Shown: piece after piece, positions 46,123 through 57,240 of the stretch
How positions within the stretch are numbered: the first letter of the stretch is position 1
Layout: each line of letters begins with the position of its first letter
Source of the DNA: Platerodrilus igneus
Taxonomy: Eukaryota; Arthropoda; Insecta; Coleoptera; Lycidae
Length of the DNA: 64,000 bases
NCBI GenBank assembly: GCA_036346225.1
Contig: JARFIW010000831.1
Location: forward strand, 930,001 to 994,000
Reading direction: 5' to 3'
Notes under the pieces: generated by a model
The model's input: only the letters and a program-made list of their open reading frames with translations
What the model was told of the DNA's origin: nothing
Databases searched by the model: none
Made by a program: the position numbers and the translations under genes

Positions 46123-47075
46123 CGTTGTTTTAAAAATTGTGACGTTTGTCCAATATAGGGGTTACCACAATCTATACAATTAATTTGATATACAATGTTT
46201 TTTTGAATCAAATTCAGTGTTTTATCTTTAAATTTTGAAAAAATAGTTTCTAATGTTAAAATATTCTTTTTAGCGTATTTGAAATTGTAATTTTTAATAC
46301 TTGAGTTAATTTATTAGTTAGGTGATCATCTATGTTTGGTAGTGTTTTGTATAGTTGTAAAGTTTTGTTATTTCCGTTAGTTGTGTTATTGCTATCTATA
46401 TTACCATCGTTATTGTTTGTATTAATGTATTTTTTTGAGTTATATAATAATTTTGTGATAAGGTCTATAGGATAGTTGTTGTTTTGTAGAATATTTGAAA
46501 GTTTTTTGATGTTATTATTATGAAAACAGGGATGGGATATTTTTAAAATTCGTTCTTTTAATCCTAAAATAAAATTTAGCTTTGTTTTAAATGGATGAAA
46601 GGAATAATAGTTTAAATATCTGTTTGAATGTGTAGGTTTTTGATACCAATCTAAAATGATTTCATTTTTATCATTTCTAATTAATAGAGTGTCTAGGAAC
46701 GGTACTGAGTTATTTGATTCTATTTCGACTGTAAATTGAATGTGGCTATTGTATTTATTAAAAACGTTAAGAGTTTCATCTATTTTATCTTCTGGAATAG
46801 CTGTCACTAGATCATCAACAAATTTTTTAATATGTGGAAGATTAAATGGAAGTTGTAGAATAACAGAATTCAATAGTTCATCCATAACTATTTGTGCAAT
46901 AATGGGACTTAGATTTGATCCCATCGGACTTCCAAAAATTTGTAGATAAAATTTATTATCAAACGAAAAATAACAGTTGTCAAATAGAAATTCAATTATT
47001 TGTAAAAATGATGTTTTTGATAAATTACAATTTTGTTCAATGTCGGTCCAAATTTTAATAATGTTATTCATAGCT
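46123..47075 (-). pseudogene. Penelope-like element PLE2: RT and 5' half of GIY-YIG
   Basis: Minus strand: 'GSPMGSNLSPIIAQIVMDELL' (about 46925-46865), RT motif 'KKFVDDLVTAIPEDK' (FVDD, about 46820), 'VPFLDTLLIRNDKNEI' and the linker, then 'YQINCIDCGNPYIGQTSQFLKQRV' (GIY-YIG start). The domain is cut by the BEL1 LTR at 46122 and resumes at 39791. It lacks the RT N-terminal half. It is a different family from PLE1 (about half of the residues differ by eye). One frameshift lies near 46211-46256. Confidence 0.85.
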
Positions 47076-47323
47076 AAATTTTTAGGTATATTTGTATAAT
47101 TTGTTTAGGTATAACAATTATAAAAATACCTCTAAAATAAAAAGATTCATGAATAGATTATACAGAAAAGTTTTAAATCTAGAAATAGAATATACCCACC
47201 AATCCATACGTAACTTATACATAGAATTATGTAATGTTAAACATACTGTCGCTAATATTGTTCCAAATCACATATTTTTAGAATTAGGGTTTCTACGACC
47301 TCTCGTGACCCCTTATCACGTCG
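47076..47323 (+). pseudogene. Penelope-like N-terminal fragment, head-to-head with PLE2
   Basis: Plus strand 'FMNRLYRKVLNLEIEYTHQSIRNLYIEL' corresponds to the N-terminal region of PLE1 ('KTKILSLEIEVTHSKQTQLKHEL'). It abuts the 5' end of the truncated minus-strand PLE2 copy, giving the same 'inverted truncated copy + forward copy' design as PLE1. It stops at 47323 against (TA)n, so the rest of the forward copy is lost. Confidence 0.65.

Positions 47324-47353
<30 letters not shown>
47324..47353. repeat. (TA)n microsatellite
   Basis: TA repeat on the left of the tandem hammerhead element. Confidence 0.95.
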
Positions 47354-47358
<5 letters not shown>

Positions 47359-47441
47359 AAGAATAAGTAAATTTAATGAGTCTTAAAATAATATCAAAGA
47401 ATGAAATTTATTGGCAAGTGAATCAATATTAGCCACAAGGG

Positions 47442-47489
47442 CATCCTGTCGACGCGTTTCGCCCTAATTGGGGCTCATCAGGACAAGAG
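47442..47489 (-). ncRNA. hammerhead ribozyme, type I, copy 1
   Basis: Minus strand: stem I CUUGUC (47487-47482) with GACAGG (47450-47445), one G-U pair; core CUGAUGA (47481-47475); stem II GCCC/GGGC; GAAA (47460-47457); stem III of two pairs with a GC loop; GUC (47453-47451). Predicted cleavage is after C47451. All invariant core bases are present. Confidence 0.8.
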
Positions 47490-47742
47490 TAGCAAAGATG
47501 TAATATTTAACACGAACACATTTTGGGAAGTACAGCATCACCTAGCCCACAATTTGTGCCTTCGTGCTGTTTCACCTGACTTTGCAGGTTTTATCAACAG
47601 TCGACACGGAGGAGATCCGGTTCAACTGCCTTTTTCCATAGCCAAAAATTATAATTATAAAGAATAAGTAAATTTAATGAGTCTTAAAATAATATCAAAG
47701 AATGAAATTTATTGGCAAGTGACTCAATATTAGCCACAAGGG

Positions 47743-47790
47743 CATCCTGTCGACGCGTTTCGCCCTAATTGGGGCTCATCAGGACAGGAG
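47743..47790 (-). ncRNA. hammerhead ribozyme, type I, copy 2
   Basis: Same as copy 1, shifted by 301 bp: core 47782-47776, cleavage after C47752. Stem I is CCUGUC with GACAGG, six Watson-Crick pairs; the G-U pair of copy 1 is C-G here, so pairing is conserved despite the change. Confidence 0.82.
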
Positions 47791-47832
47791 TAGCAAAGAT
47801 GTAATATTTAACACGAACACATTTTGGGAAGT

Positions 47833-47837
<5 letters not shown>

Positions 47838-47871
<34 letters not shown>
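47838..47871. repeat. (TA)n microsatellite
   Basis: TA repeat on the right of the hammerhead element. Confidence 0.95.
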
Positions 47872-47873
<2 letters not shown>

Positions 47874-50215
47874 CTCATATTTAGACCAGGGTAGAAAATT
47901 AAATAATCACATCAAATAATTTTAATCACCGTGTAGAAGCTTTGGGAAAAGGTACGCGTTATTAAAACCGTGAAGCATAAAAATTCATTCGTTTCATTAA
48001 ATAGAAGAGATTTAAATTATTTACAAGACGCCTTCTATAAAAAGGAAGCAGTATTAAAATGTTCTACGTGTAATTTAATTATTCCGAGTAAAGAAACAAA
48101 TGGAAATTACGTGCAAAATTTATATTAATTAACTCAATTTTAAGTAACCGGCATTAAACAAAATGTACAGATAATAATTAATATTTGATTAGGAGTCACT
48201 AAAAATTAAAGGGTATTATTTTAATTGGAGTTAATTGAACCATTAGTAACATATAATATGTATAAAAAAGCTTGTAAAAACCCAATAATATTCAAATCGT
48301 AGAAGTGTTATTTAGAAGTATTATGTTTGAACACCTGCGTATTTTTAAAAGACACGTTCTGCGTAAAATTGCAGATAACAAATGGTTACAGAGAATGCTG
48401 GAGAAACCGTAGCTTAATATTTACGGGAAATGCTAATAAGGTGGGTTATTTCACAGTCCACATGGACTGAAATAATCGATAATAAAGAATATCAATTTGC
48501 ACCAATAAGAACAGGGTAGATAGAGACAGATAATATGCGCAAGACCGAGACACATATAGTAAAAGGCGTGAGTGGAGCAACGTCACTGGGTTGCGATTGG
48601 TTGAAATGAAAAGGCAAACTTGAGAGGTAAAAATAACATTTCTGTATAAAAATTAATTAGTTATTTCCAGACGTTGCGAGCCGTGTCGAAATTTCTGAGA
48701 TTTAACTGGTGCGAGTGCAAATTTAATAAGAACCGACGCACAGGCGGGCGAGATGGGAACATAGTATACGAAATTCTAGAAACTGGCCGTTTTGAGGACA
48801 AAACCGACAGACAGGCTAACCACTATATATACCCAGGTTAATATGAGTTTCTCTCTCTTAGATTTTCGAATTGATTCAATGCGTTAAACAGTGCTTTTTA
48901 GTTTTCCGATTTTGGATAGAATAATTTAAACAGTTTGCTCGTATATTTTGGTGATTTAAAACAGTTTGTTCTTTACGTGCTACAATAAATGTAATTTAGT
49001 GCACTTAGAAAAGAAGATACAAGGTAATAAAGTTTAGTATCACTATACCAATTAGTCAAATTTGCAACGACAAATGAATACACAAAAGTAGGCAGTTTTG
49101 GCGTATATTTGTGAAAGAAGTATGAATTTCTTTGCTATTTTCGGGGAGGTAATAATTAAATGATTCGTAAACGTGTCTGGATCCACAAAACAAGCTTCTG
49201 ATATACACAGATGAGTTCCGGAAAAGCACTGAAACAACTTTAGATGAATGGTGGTGTAGAGAAAATGTTTAAAAGCGACCAGTAATCCGAGGACGTAAAC
49301 ATAACCCAGTTGGAATGGTGAAATTAGCAAGGACGATGTACATTGAAGCCACTAGTGCAGTAACCTTCAGGTAACTTATGCTTTGTTGTTCGATTTTTGA
49401 TGTGTTGGTGTGTGTTGAATAACTTTATAATTGATTTACTTAAAATGGACAGTAGTGAAATTGTACTAACAGCAAATTTTTAATTTTAAGGTGAGATTTT
49501 CTTGTTTAAGTAGAAAGGGTATTTAGTATTTATGTTCTGGATTATGATGAAAATTTGGGTATGTCTTTGAGCTCAATTAGACGAACCTGGTTAATTAACG
49601 TAAAGGGGTGGGAGATGCTCCCTTTGTACTCAGACTCAGGTCTGCATATATTGTTATATTAATTAGTAGGCATCTACAAGGACTTTAATTCTGGATGCAC
49701 ATTCAAATGATAATAAATTTAATCTTGAAATTTTCTGATACTGAAATTTATGCTGAATTTTAATTTTGAAATTTTAATGTATTGTGAATATTGATGTAAA
49801 TAGAGTTAACGTTGGTGTTTGTGATAGGAATGTGTCTGTTTTTTATGATTGAGGATGAAAGTTTTAACTAGGTTGAGCAGCCGAGGCGGAATAAGAGTAA
49901 ATGTGTCTGATTAACTTATGATTGAAAGTCAACGGAACAGTTAAGTTAACTAGGTTTGTAGGTTTCAGCCGCAGGTCTTGAAACCCAGATTCAAGAGGCA
50001 CGATTAACAGAAGAACCGTAGTTCAACGGATTTTGGTGGAATCACAGCATTAATGACGCCCAATTCGTGAGGCTCGATTCTAATACATGGAAACACAGCA
50101 TTCTATGATATACCCATATATCATATAGGCACGATATCGATATATACCGTAGTTCCTGAAGTTTATTCTTGGAAGTTGGAATCACAGTCAGTTAAATAAG
50201 TGACGCCCAATTGAC
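47872..50215 (+). mobile_element. LTR-like unit D (probable solo LTR)
   Basis: Non-coding block between (TA)n and the palindrome at 50.2 kb. TATATAT at 48824-48830 is followed by a short leader. The 3' end (50041-50215) has PBS-like modules: TCACAGCATTAATGACGCCC (with AATTCGTGAGGCTCG), a degraded copy, and GACGCCCAATTGACTCG. It has no clear nucleotide match to A or B in the 5' half, so it is a separate family. The 5' boundary is assumed from the TA tract. The open frame at 49052-49330 (minus) is unrecognised. Confidence 0.4.
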
Positions 50216-50970
50216 TCGTAGTAGTGAAACAATCAATATATTTTATATGACGCAGTTTCGGTCAACAAGACCATTATCAAATAGATTATCTATAAAGTTA
50301 TAATTAAAATAAAGTTTTAAAACTATAAAATATACAGACCAGAAAATTTAACTTGTTAATTTACAATATCACTATAACAACAGGTGGTATTTTGTATGTA
50401 TCGTAAGGAATAGTCACTAACAAGGGTTGACATATAAACAACGTAGTTATAAAAATAAAAAATCGAGAACAATATAACAATGTTAGCGATACTAGATACG
50501 AAAGTGGACTAACATTAGAACGTATAAACTAGTTGTTAACTATAAGGTAGTAATATTTATGTTGAAAATGGCAATTTATATCCAGCATTTGTAATAAATG
50601 GAGGTAATATTTATTGAGAAAATAGTTATGTTTTGTTTAATAGATTATTAAACAAAATTATTAAACAAAACATAACTATTTTCTCAATAAATATTACCTC
50701 CATTTATTACAAATGCTGGATATAAATTGCCATTTTCAACATAAATATTACTACCTTATAGTTAACAACTAGTTTATACGTTCTAATGTTAGTCCACTTT
50801 CGTATCTAGTATCGCTAACATTGTTATATTGTTCTCGATTTTTATTTTATAACTACGTTGTTTATATGTCAACCCTTGTTAGTGACTATTCCTTACGATA
50901 CATACAAAATACCACCTGTTGTTATAGTGATATTGTAAATTAACAAGTTAAATTTTCTGGTCTGTATATA
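50216..50970. repeat. large palindrome (arms ~310 bp) with hammerhead-like end
   Basis: Left arm about 50330-50642 and right arm 50659-50968 are reverse complements with few mismatches and a 16 bp centre. Left of the arm, 50216-50329 has no partner and contains a hammerhead-like motif. As at 5.1 kb and in PLE1, this looks like two oppositely oriented truncated Penelope-type copies joined at their 5' breaks. No ORF of note. Confidence 0.7.
50249..50285 (-). ncRNA. hammerhead-like motif (two core changes)
   Basis: Minus strand: UUGAUAA in place of CUGAUGA, stem II GGUC/GACC, GAAAC, loop, GUC. Two core substitutions make activity unlikely. Confidence 0.4.
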
Positions 50971-50980
50971 ATTTCTAGTT

Positions 50981-50985
<5 letters not shown>

Positions 50986-51015
<30 letters not shown>
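50986..51015. repeat. (TA)n microsatellite
   Basis: TA repeat at the left edge of the DD41D element. Confidence 0.95.
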
Positions 51016-51016
<1 letters not shown>

Positions 51017-53375
51017 CAGGGTGTTTCAAAATTGCACGGCACTATTTTAAGAGTGTTCTTTACCACAAAATAAACATAAGAACTTTTAATAAACGTATGC
51101 TAAAATGTACCCTATGGAGTTATAACCCTTTAAGGCTAGGTACAATTGAGTTTTATTAATTATCGAATGATACCACAATAAGATATTTTAATTCAGATTT
51201 TGTTGCCTACCCATGTTTTTATGCCAAATAAGGTACATTATCCTTTTCGATAATAAGATCAGGAGCGTCCCTATATCGGGGAACAATCACGTTATAACCC
51301 TGTAATTTTTGTATGTAAGCTTTTATAAATCATAATGCCAGAATTAGAATCTTTTGACATTTCTGAGTAAAAAAGTTGCTCTTGTTTGAAGTCGATATCT
51401 GTAGCCGTTTTTGAGTTAATTGGGGTGAAGCATTCAGGATGCCCTATGATACTTTACATACCTACATAAATGTTGAGAGTTGAAAATATTTACTACAATT
51501 AAACATTTAAAGTAACTGTTCAAAATGCCCACCATTTTGTTGTATGCAGCATCCAGCACGGCGAATCCATTGCTCTCTGGCAAGTCTTATAACATCAGGA
51601 CGATTCTTAATAGTATCAGCAGCCTCCACGATCCGATTCTTTAACTCCTCTTGCGTGTAGATAGGCTTAGAATAAACTATAGTCTTCATCCAACCCCAAG
51701 CAAAATAATCTAACGGTGTTAAATCGGGAGATCGAGGTGGCCATATAACAGGTCCATTTCGGACAATCTATCGGTTACCATATTCTGCGTTTAAATAGTC
51801 AGTGACAATATGTGAGAAGTGGACTGGGGCACCGTCATGCATAAACCAAATCCCACATCTATCGGGAATTGGAATATCCTCTAACAGCTCATAAAGATTA
51901 TTTTGCAGAAAATTCAAATAAAACACCCCTGAAAGTCGTCTTGGTAAAAAGAAGGGGCCGATGAGATTGTCACCAAGAAGTCCACACCAGACATTTAAGG
52001 AAAATGTATGCTGATAATGATTTGTGACAGTGGTATGGGGGTTTTTTTCATCCCAAGTATGGGTATTGCAAAAATTGGTAATTCCATTTCTTGTAAAGGT
52101 AGATTCATCAGTCACTAGCAAGCGGGTCAAGAAGTTACGATGTCGTGTGCATTATCGAATTAACTACTGCGAAAAATTGGTTCGTTTGATGTGATCTTGC
52201 GGTAACAAATCTTGTACAGATGTCACGTGAAATGGGTACAGTTGCTGCTCGTGCAAAGTTCGCCAAACGCTTGCAGATGAAACACCAAAACGAAGAGACA
52301 ATCTTCTGGTGCTAGTACTAGGAGAAAGCTGAACAGCATTGAGTATTTGTTCTTCAACATTTACATCTCGTCGAAATCTTTGTCGACCAGCATTTACTCG
52401 TGCCAGTGTCCCTAAGACGTGTTTCAATGGATTGAAATGTTTTACGATTTGGTTCTTGGTATCTGCGAACTGCAGCAGCGCCATTTCTCTGTACTTCACC
52501 ATAAATTAACAGCATGTCTGTTTGTTCTGCAAATGTGAACAAGTTTGTGGTGTCTCCCTTGATACAACAAATTAAAGTGTTTTCAAAGTACCAATTTACA
52601 CAAAAACTAACAGAACTAGTAACACATATTAGTAACTTACACAGTGTTTAAACATAACAAAGGTAACACATAGTAGATACATAATCACCTGTCAAACAAA
52701 TAAACGATATGCAACTGTTATAATGTAGAGCTTCTAATATCCAAGGCTATTTGATTAACATCGCATTTTGAAATTTAGCTTTAGTCTTCAACATTTAAGT
52801 AATACATTGATTAATTTGAGACATATGTATAGTTTATACATATGCCAAGTGTTACAGAGATATTGAAGGCATATGTTTATTAGGTTTATAACTATACATA
52901 TGGGAAGTTCATATTAAAACTAAACGAATAAGGTATGTATCATAGGGCATCCTGAATGCTTCACCCCAATTAACTGGAAAACGGCTACAGATATCGACTT
53001 CAAACAAGAGTGACTTTTTTACTCAGAAATGTCAAAAGATTCTAATTCTGGCATTACAATTTATAAAAGCTTACACACAAAAATATTACAGGGTTAAACG
53101 TGATTGCCCCGAATGGGACGCTTCTGATCTTATTATCCAAAAATGAATAAGCCTATCTTATTTGGCATAAAAACATGGGTAGGCAACAAAAATCTAAATA
53201 AAATATCTTTTGTGGTTCTTCAGATAATTAAAAAAGCTCAATTTCAACTGGTCCCCTTAAAGCGGTTATAACTCCATAGGGGTACATTTTAGGGCATATG
53301 TTTATTAGAAGTTTTATGTTTGTTTTGTGCTAAAAAACACTCCCTTAAAATAATGCCGTGCAATTTTGAAACACC

Positions 53376-53379
<4 letters not shown>
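51016..53379. mobile_element. IS630-Tc1-mariner DNA transposon with long TIRs (DD41D-type)
   Basis: Terminal inverted repeats of about 440 bp (51016-51455 and 52936-53379) begin ACAGGGTGTTTCAAAATTGC. Flanks are TA repeats, consistent with TA target duplication. The single gene (minus strand) is described separately. The arms have drifted by roughly a tenth, so the element is old. Overall length 2.36 kb. Confidence 0.85.
51507..52542 (-). pseudogene. DD41D-type mariner-related transposase
   Basis: Start ATG 52542. The N-terminal 'FAEQTDMLLIYGEVQRNGAAAVRRYQE' is a DUF4817-like helix-turn-helix, followed by a second HTH ('TSTRRLSLRFGVSSASVWRTL'). Catalytic residues: first Asp in 'TDES' (about 52112), second in 'MHDGAP' (about 51842), third in 'PDLTPLDYF' (about 51716); 41 residues lie between the second and third, hence DD41D. 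Breaks: a frameshift near 52400, and stops near 52165, 52152 and 51768, of which the last replaces a residue between the second and third Asp. All catalytic Asp codons remain. It would cut and paste DNA at TA. Assignment of the named DD41D subfamily is not attempted. Confidence 0.85.

Positions 53380-53414
<35 letters not shown>
53380..53414. repeat. (TA)n microsatellite
   Basis: TA repeat at the right edge of the DD41D element. Confidence 0.95.
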
Positions 53415-53417
<3 letters not shown>

Positions 53418-55247
53418 CGGTGACAACACTTGGGATCTGGGGTTTTCTCAAATTATACTGTGACTTAGGTACAACAAAAATTTGACATTATTATCTTACC
53501 TTTCCGTTCCTTTTTTGCTTTGCTTAGCTACTTCAACGAAAATTATTCTGTGGAATTTACAAAATTAAATGATACAGCAATCTCGATATACATCTGTACA
53601 CTCAAAAATATTTTTCTTTTATACAAAACAATACATAAAACAGTTTATCAAGTTCATAATAATATAATTCCTATGAGTTACCTAATTATTAGAATATTCC
53701 TTTCCTAATCTTTGTTAAAAAGTACACAATTCTCTTTAATTAATAGCTGATTAATTTTGCCCGTCTCTTATTAACACGTTCGTGAAGTGTGATTGGCTAA
53801 TTGGCCAAAAACGCTTTACAGATAGTTCATTAAATGTCAAAATGTTTCGAATTTCTACCTTAAATTTCTTTGCAAACCGTCCGCTTCACAATTAGAAAAA
53901 AATGTAAACTTATTCTAATTTAAAATACAAAATATTAAAATTTTCGTATCAACTAACAAACAAAAAAATCAAAAACCATATACTTATGGCTATTGTCATA
54001 GAGCGCTTATCCAAATCTCCTTCGGAAATTTCCGTCAACGGCAATAAATTCTTCCATTTCCACCTTAAATCTCCATCAAAAAGTGCATCTTCTAATTTCA
54101 TTTAATTAGCTTTAGAGTAGCTCTTGTATCGAAGAATATTCAATCTTTATAGTATTTTTACAAAACAAATTATGCCTCACGAAATAATTGAATTTGATAA
54201 CTTCTGTGTTTGAAACTATTCAAACGTATAAATTTCATATCTTAAACTTATTTATAGCACAAGTTTCACTACAACGTGCATGGTCGATCATTACTCTGCG
54301 TTATATATTGCTTGGTTTTAGAAAGAATAAAAACGCAAATGAATCATTACTCAAACTTACATGGTCAATTTGTAAAATAAAATTAATGTTGAGCATTAAT
54401 TTTCATTTATGTAGAAAATATCTCAATAAGTCATTATTTCATTGTATTCTCAAATGTTGGTCACCGCTGAATGATGTAATATTTCCGCAAATTCCATAGT
54501 TTTAATGATCCAATTAGTGTTAAATTAATTTTTTATCGTAAAAACGTACCGTTTATACTTGTCTAATGCACAAAGTTAATGCTTCTATCTCCTTTTTTCG
54601 CATTGCAGTATATAGAGTAGTTGACGCGTTATCGTATCTTGGTTACATTTATCGACTTTTTAATAGGCGATGGTTTCTTTGTATCGGCATTCATCCTTAC
54701 TACTAATTAATCGTGTTTGAAAATGTTTCTTAGTAAACGTGACGCATTTGTTTCTGAATAAAGAAAGTTTTGGATTAATATTTAAAACTCATAAAGTATT
54801 ATTTTAAACAAGAATTCATATTTTGTTTTTGATATCACTCACACAGGAAAATAATTAAAGCTCGCGATTGCTTTCTTTATTGTTTTGCAAATGCAATAAG
54901 AATGATATGGTTTTTACGCGGATGTATTAAATGGCTTTGTATTTATATCTTAATGATTAAAACTCGCTTTTACTAATCATTAACTATTGAAATAGAATAA
55001 TTAAAAATTTGGGCTTTTGTTCTGATTCTTTATGAATTGATATTGTTTTAGGCGGATATTTTACACAAAAAATATATATTACATAAATAATTAAGCTCGC
55101 AACTGCTCGGCATCCCAATAAAGTACGCGTTTTAATGTGTCATTAACGGTTCTACACAATCTACACACGGAAGTCAATTACATAATTAATTTAATGGTAA
55201 TAAAATGAAGTTTGTTTTTAAGGTAACGATTCATACAGGGTGGAGAA
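53415..55247. other. AT-rich stretch; one LTR-like terminus at 53.4 kb
   Basis: The sequence after the TA tract (TTGCGGTGACAACACTTGGG) resembles the group's terminus TTGCTGTGATA, so it may be the start of a plus-strand or the end of a minus-strand LTR unit. Nothing else is recognised; the frame at 54188-54499 has no motif. Confidence 0.3.
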
Positions 55248-55252
55248 GTTAC
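55248..55252. repeat. BEL2 target-site duplication, left
   Basis: GTTAC, repeated at 61939-61943 directly after the 3' LTR. Confidence 0.9.
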
Positions 55253-55608
55253 TGGTAGCGACGGGCAACCATCCTTACATTGTTGAAAGAAGAAGGGGTG
55301 GCTTGCGCGAAGAACATAGCAGTTGCGGTTTGACCATGCTCGGATTAGCACGTTCATTATAACGGCGGGTCGTGGTTATATTGCGCTCACATTAAAATTT
55401 GTATTATAAATTCATTTATCGATGCACATATGTTTTGTTGCACGGTAATGTTTATATTCAATTTATTAAATCTTTTTATTAAACATACAGTCCACTATTG
55501 AATCGATTTATTGTAAAGCTTTTTTTATTTAATTAAGCACAACTCAAATATGGTGAAATACGAGCCTATGGAGTCGCTAAATTGAGTGATAAGAATTCGT
55601 GTTTATCA
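55253..55608 (+). repeat. BEL2 5' LTR
   Basis: 356 bp, TG...CA ends, no difference found by eye from 61583-61938. Identity implies a very recent insertion or gene conversion. The leader 55609-56182 begins with TATTTAT and the probable PBS TGGTCCTATTCGTGC (55615 on). Confidence 0.95.
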
Positions 55609-56182
55609 TATTTATTGGTCCTATTCGTGCTATCGGATGCGTAGTTAATTATTACGTGTTTTTAAATGATTGTTTAAAGTCGAATGTGGTATTAATTTTC
55701 GCCATATTATAAACAATCTGATTGAGCATTCAAAATATTATTGAAAAGAATTTTAAGTGTTTTAAAATTAAAAATAGTGCAGTGCGAATTTGTATCGATT
55801 TAATTCCAGATGGTCATATCTTTACAAATTTGTATAACGTTTTACTGATTAATTCCGTACGGTCATATCAGTGAAATAAACGTTTTAATTTGAATTGTGT
55901 ATGCAAGAATTTAGAAGGCACCTGCACATCGTTATATTGAAAGCGAGCAGAGACCTTGGTATAGTATACAGCTGTATTCGCCTGGAGATAAGAAAGGTAG
56001 GCCAAACAAGCAATTATATTTTAACGTGTTGGTTCTGGAATTTCCGTTTTATAACAAAACTACTAATAGTTGGGTTTTGTACGAACTGCAAGTATATTTA
56101 CTTATTATTTACTGGTAGCAAGAAACGTTAGGCGACTCATTGCAATTAAAATTGTGTGAGTGAAAAATTTATATTTATCATC

Positions 56183-57240
56183 ATGACAAAGGGTAAAAAA
56201 ACTTTGTTAGGTGAACGTTCATTTTTGAAGAATAACATAACTAGGGCGAATAATTACGTTTTAGAGGCAGAAGCGATGTCTATTCCGGAATTAGATTTTG
56301 AAGAAATAAATATTAAATTCGAGCTTATTAAAAGTAATTTTGATGAATTTATGCATGTTTGTTGTCAGTTGCAAGAATTTGAAGTAGAAGATAATTTTGA
56401 TGAAACAGAGGTGGTTGAAAAATTGTATACAACGACTTACGCTAAGTTTAAAAGATTGTTAAAATTGCAGGGCAGGTCTGAGGGATCTTCTAGTGATAGC
56501 ACAAATAATGTTGTCAAAGGAAATATAAAATTGGAAGTCTTACAATTACCTATATTTTCGGGGCAAATTCAAGGTTTTAAATCGTTTTTTGAGCTTTTCA
56601 TAACTCTTATTGATAAAAATCCAAATTTGGAAAATATCGAAAGACTAATGTATTTACGCAAACATCTAAGGGATGAGCCATTGCGGTTAATTTCTGCGTT
56701 GCCCGTGGAAAATAATTCTTATACTACGGCACTGAATATTTTGCAAAAAAGGTATAAGGATGATTATTTGATTATTGATTGTCATATCAAAGATTTAATG
56801 GAATTATCAATTGCAAATTGTAATGACTCGGGTATGTTACGGGACTTTGTAGCCAGAATAAGGCAAACTGTAGCTTATCTAAAAAATTTAGGGGAATCAA
56901 TTTGGGATGCTATGATAGTTCATCTTATACTTTCCAAGCTAGACATATATAGCAATCGAGCTTATCAAAATGAGAGAAAACCTAATTCTAGGGCTAATTT
57001 AGAAGAACTTTTAGAATTTTTGGATAGGAGGGCTTTGAATTCGGAATTAACTAAATCGAGTGTCAAACTTCAAAATAATAGTAAAACAATTAATAAGCAA
57101 ACACATTTTAAACCTGTAACTAACACTATTACTGCTGTACCGAATTCTGGTAAATCTTTTAAGCAAAAAATTGAGAAAGGCAGACAAAGAGTAAATTCAA
57201 ACTCAGTAAATTGTAAATTTTGCAAGCATGGAGGTCATCC
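56183..57240 (+). CDS. BEL2 gag region
   Basis: The likely start is ATG 56183 (MTKGKKTLLGERS); an upstream in-frame ATG at 56156 would add nine residues. Capsid-like segments of BEL/Pao gag are visible: 'LEVLQLPIFSGQIQGFKSFFELFITLI' (about 56530), 'ERLMYLRKHLRDEPLRLISAL', 'ILQKRYKDDYLIIDCHIKDLM' and 'WDAMIVHLILSKLD', then a basic stretch and the first Cys/His cluster ('CKFCKHGGHP', 57210-57240). An A run at 57241-57242 is one base short, moving the frame by one into the protease part. It forms the particle that houses reverse transcription. Confidence 0.85.

Larger units (their letters stand above)
47354..47837 (-). mobile_element. tandem-hammerhead non-autonomous element (animal retrozyme-like)
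   Basis: Two ~180 bp direct repeats (47355-47535 and 47656-47836) with a 301 bp period, separated by ~120 bp of unique sequence and bounded by (TA)n on both sides. Each repeat has a complete hammerhead on the minus strand. Cleavage at both sites would release a 301-nt RNA (47751 to 47451). No ORF. This matches the design of animal retrozymes, small hammerhead elements thought to be moved by Penelope-like enzymes. The unique spacer has its own imperfect hairpins ('GCACGAAGGCACAAATTG'). Confidence 0.75.
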
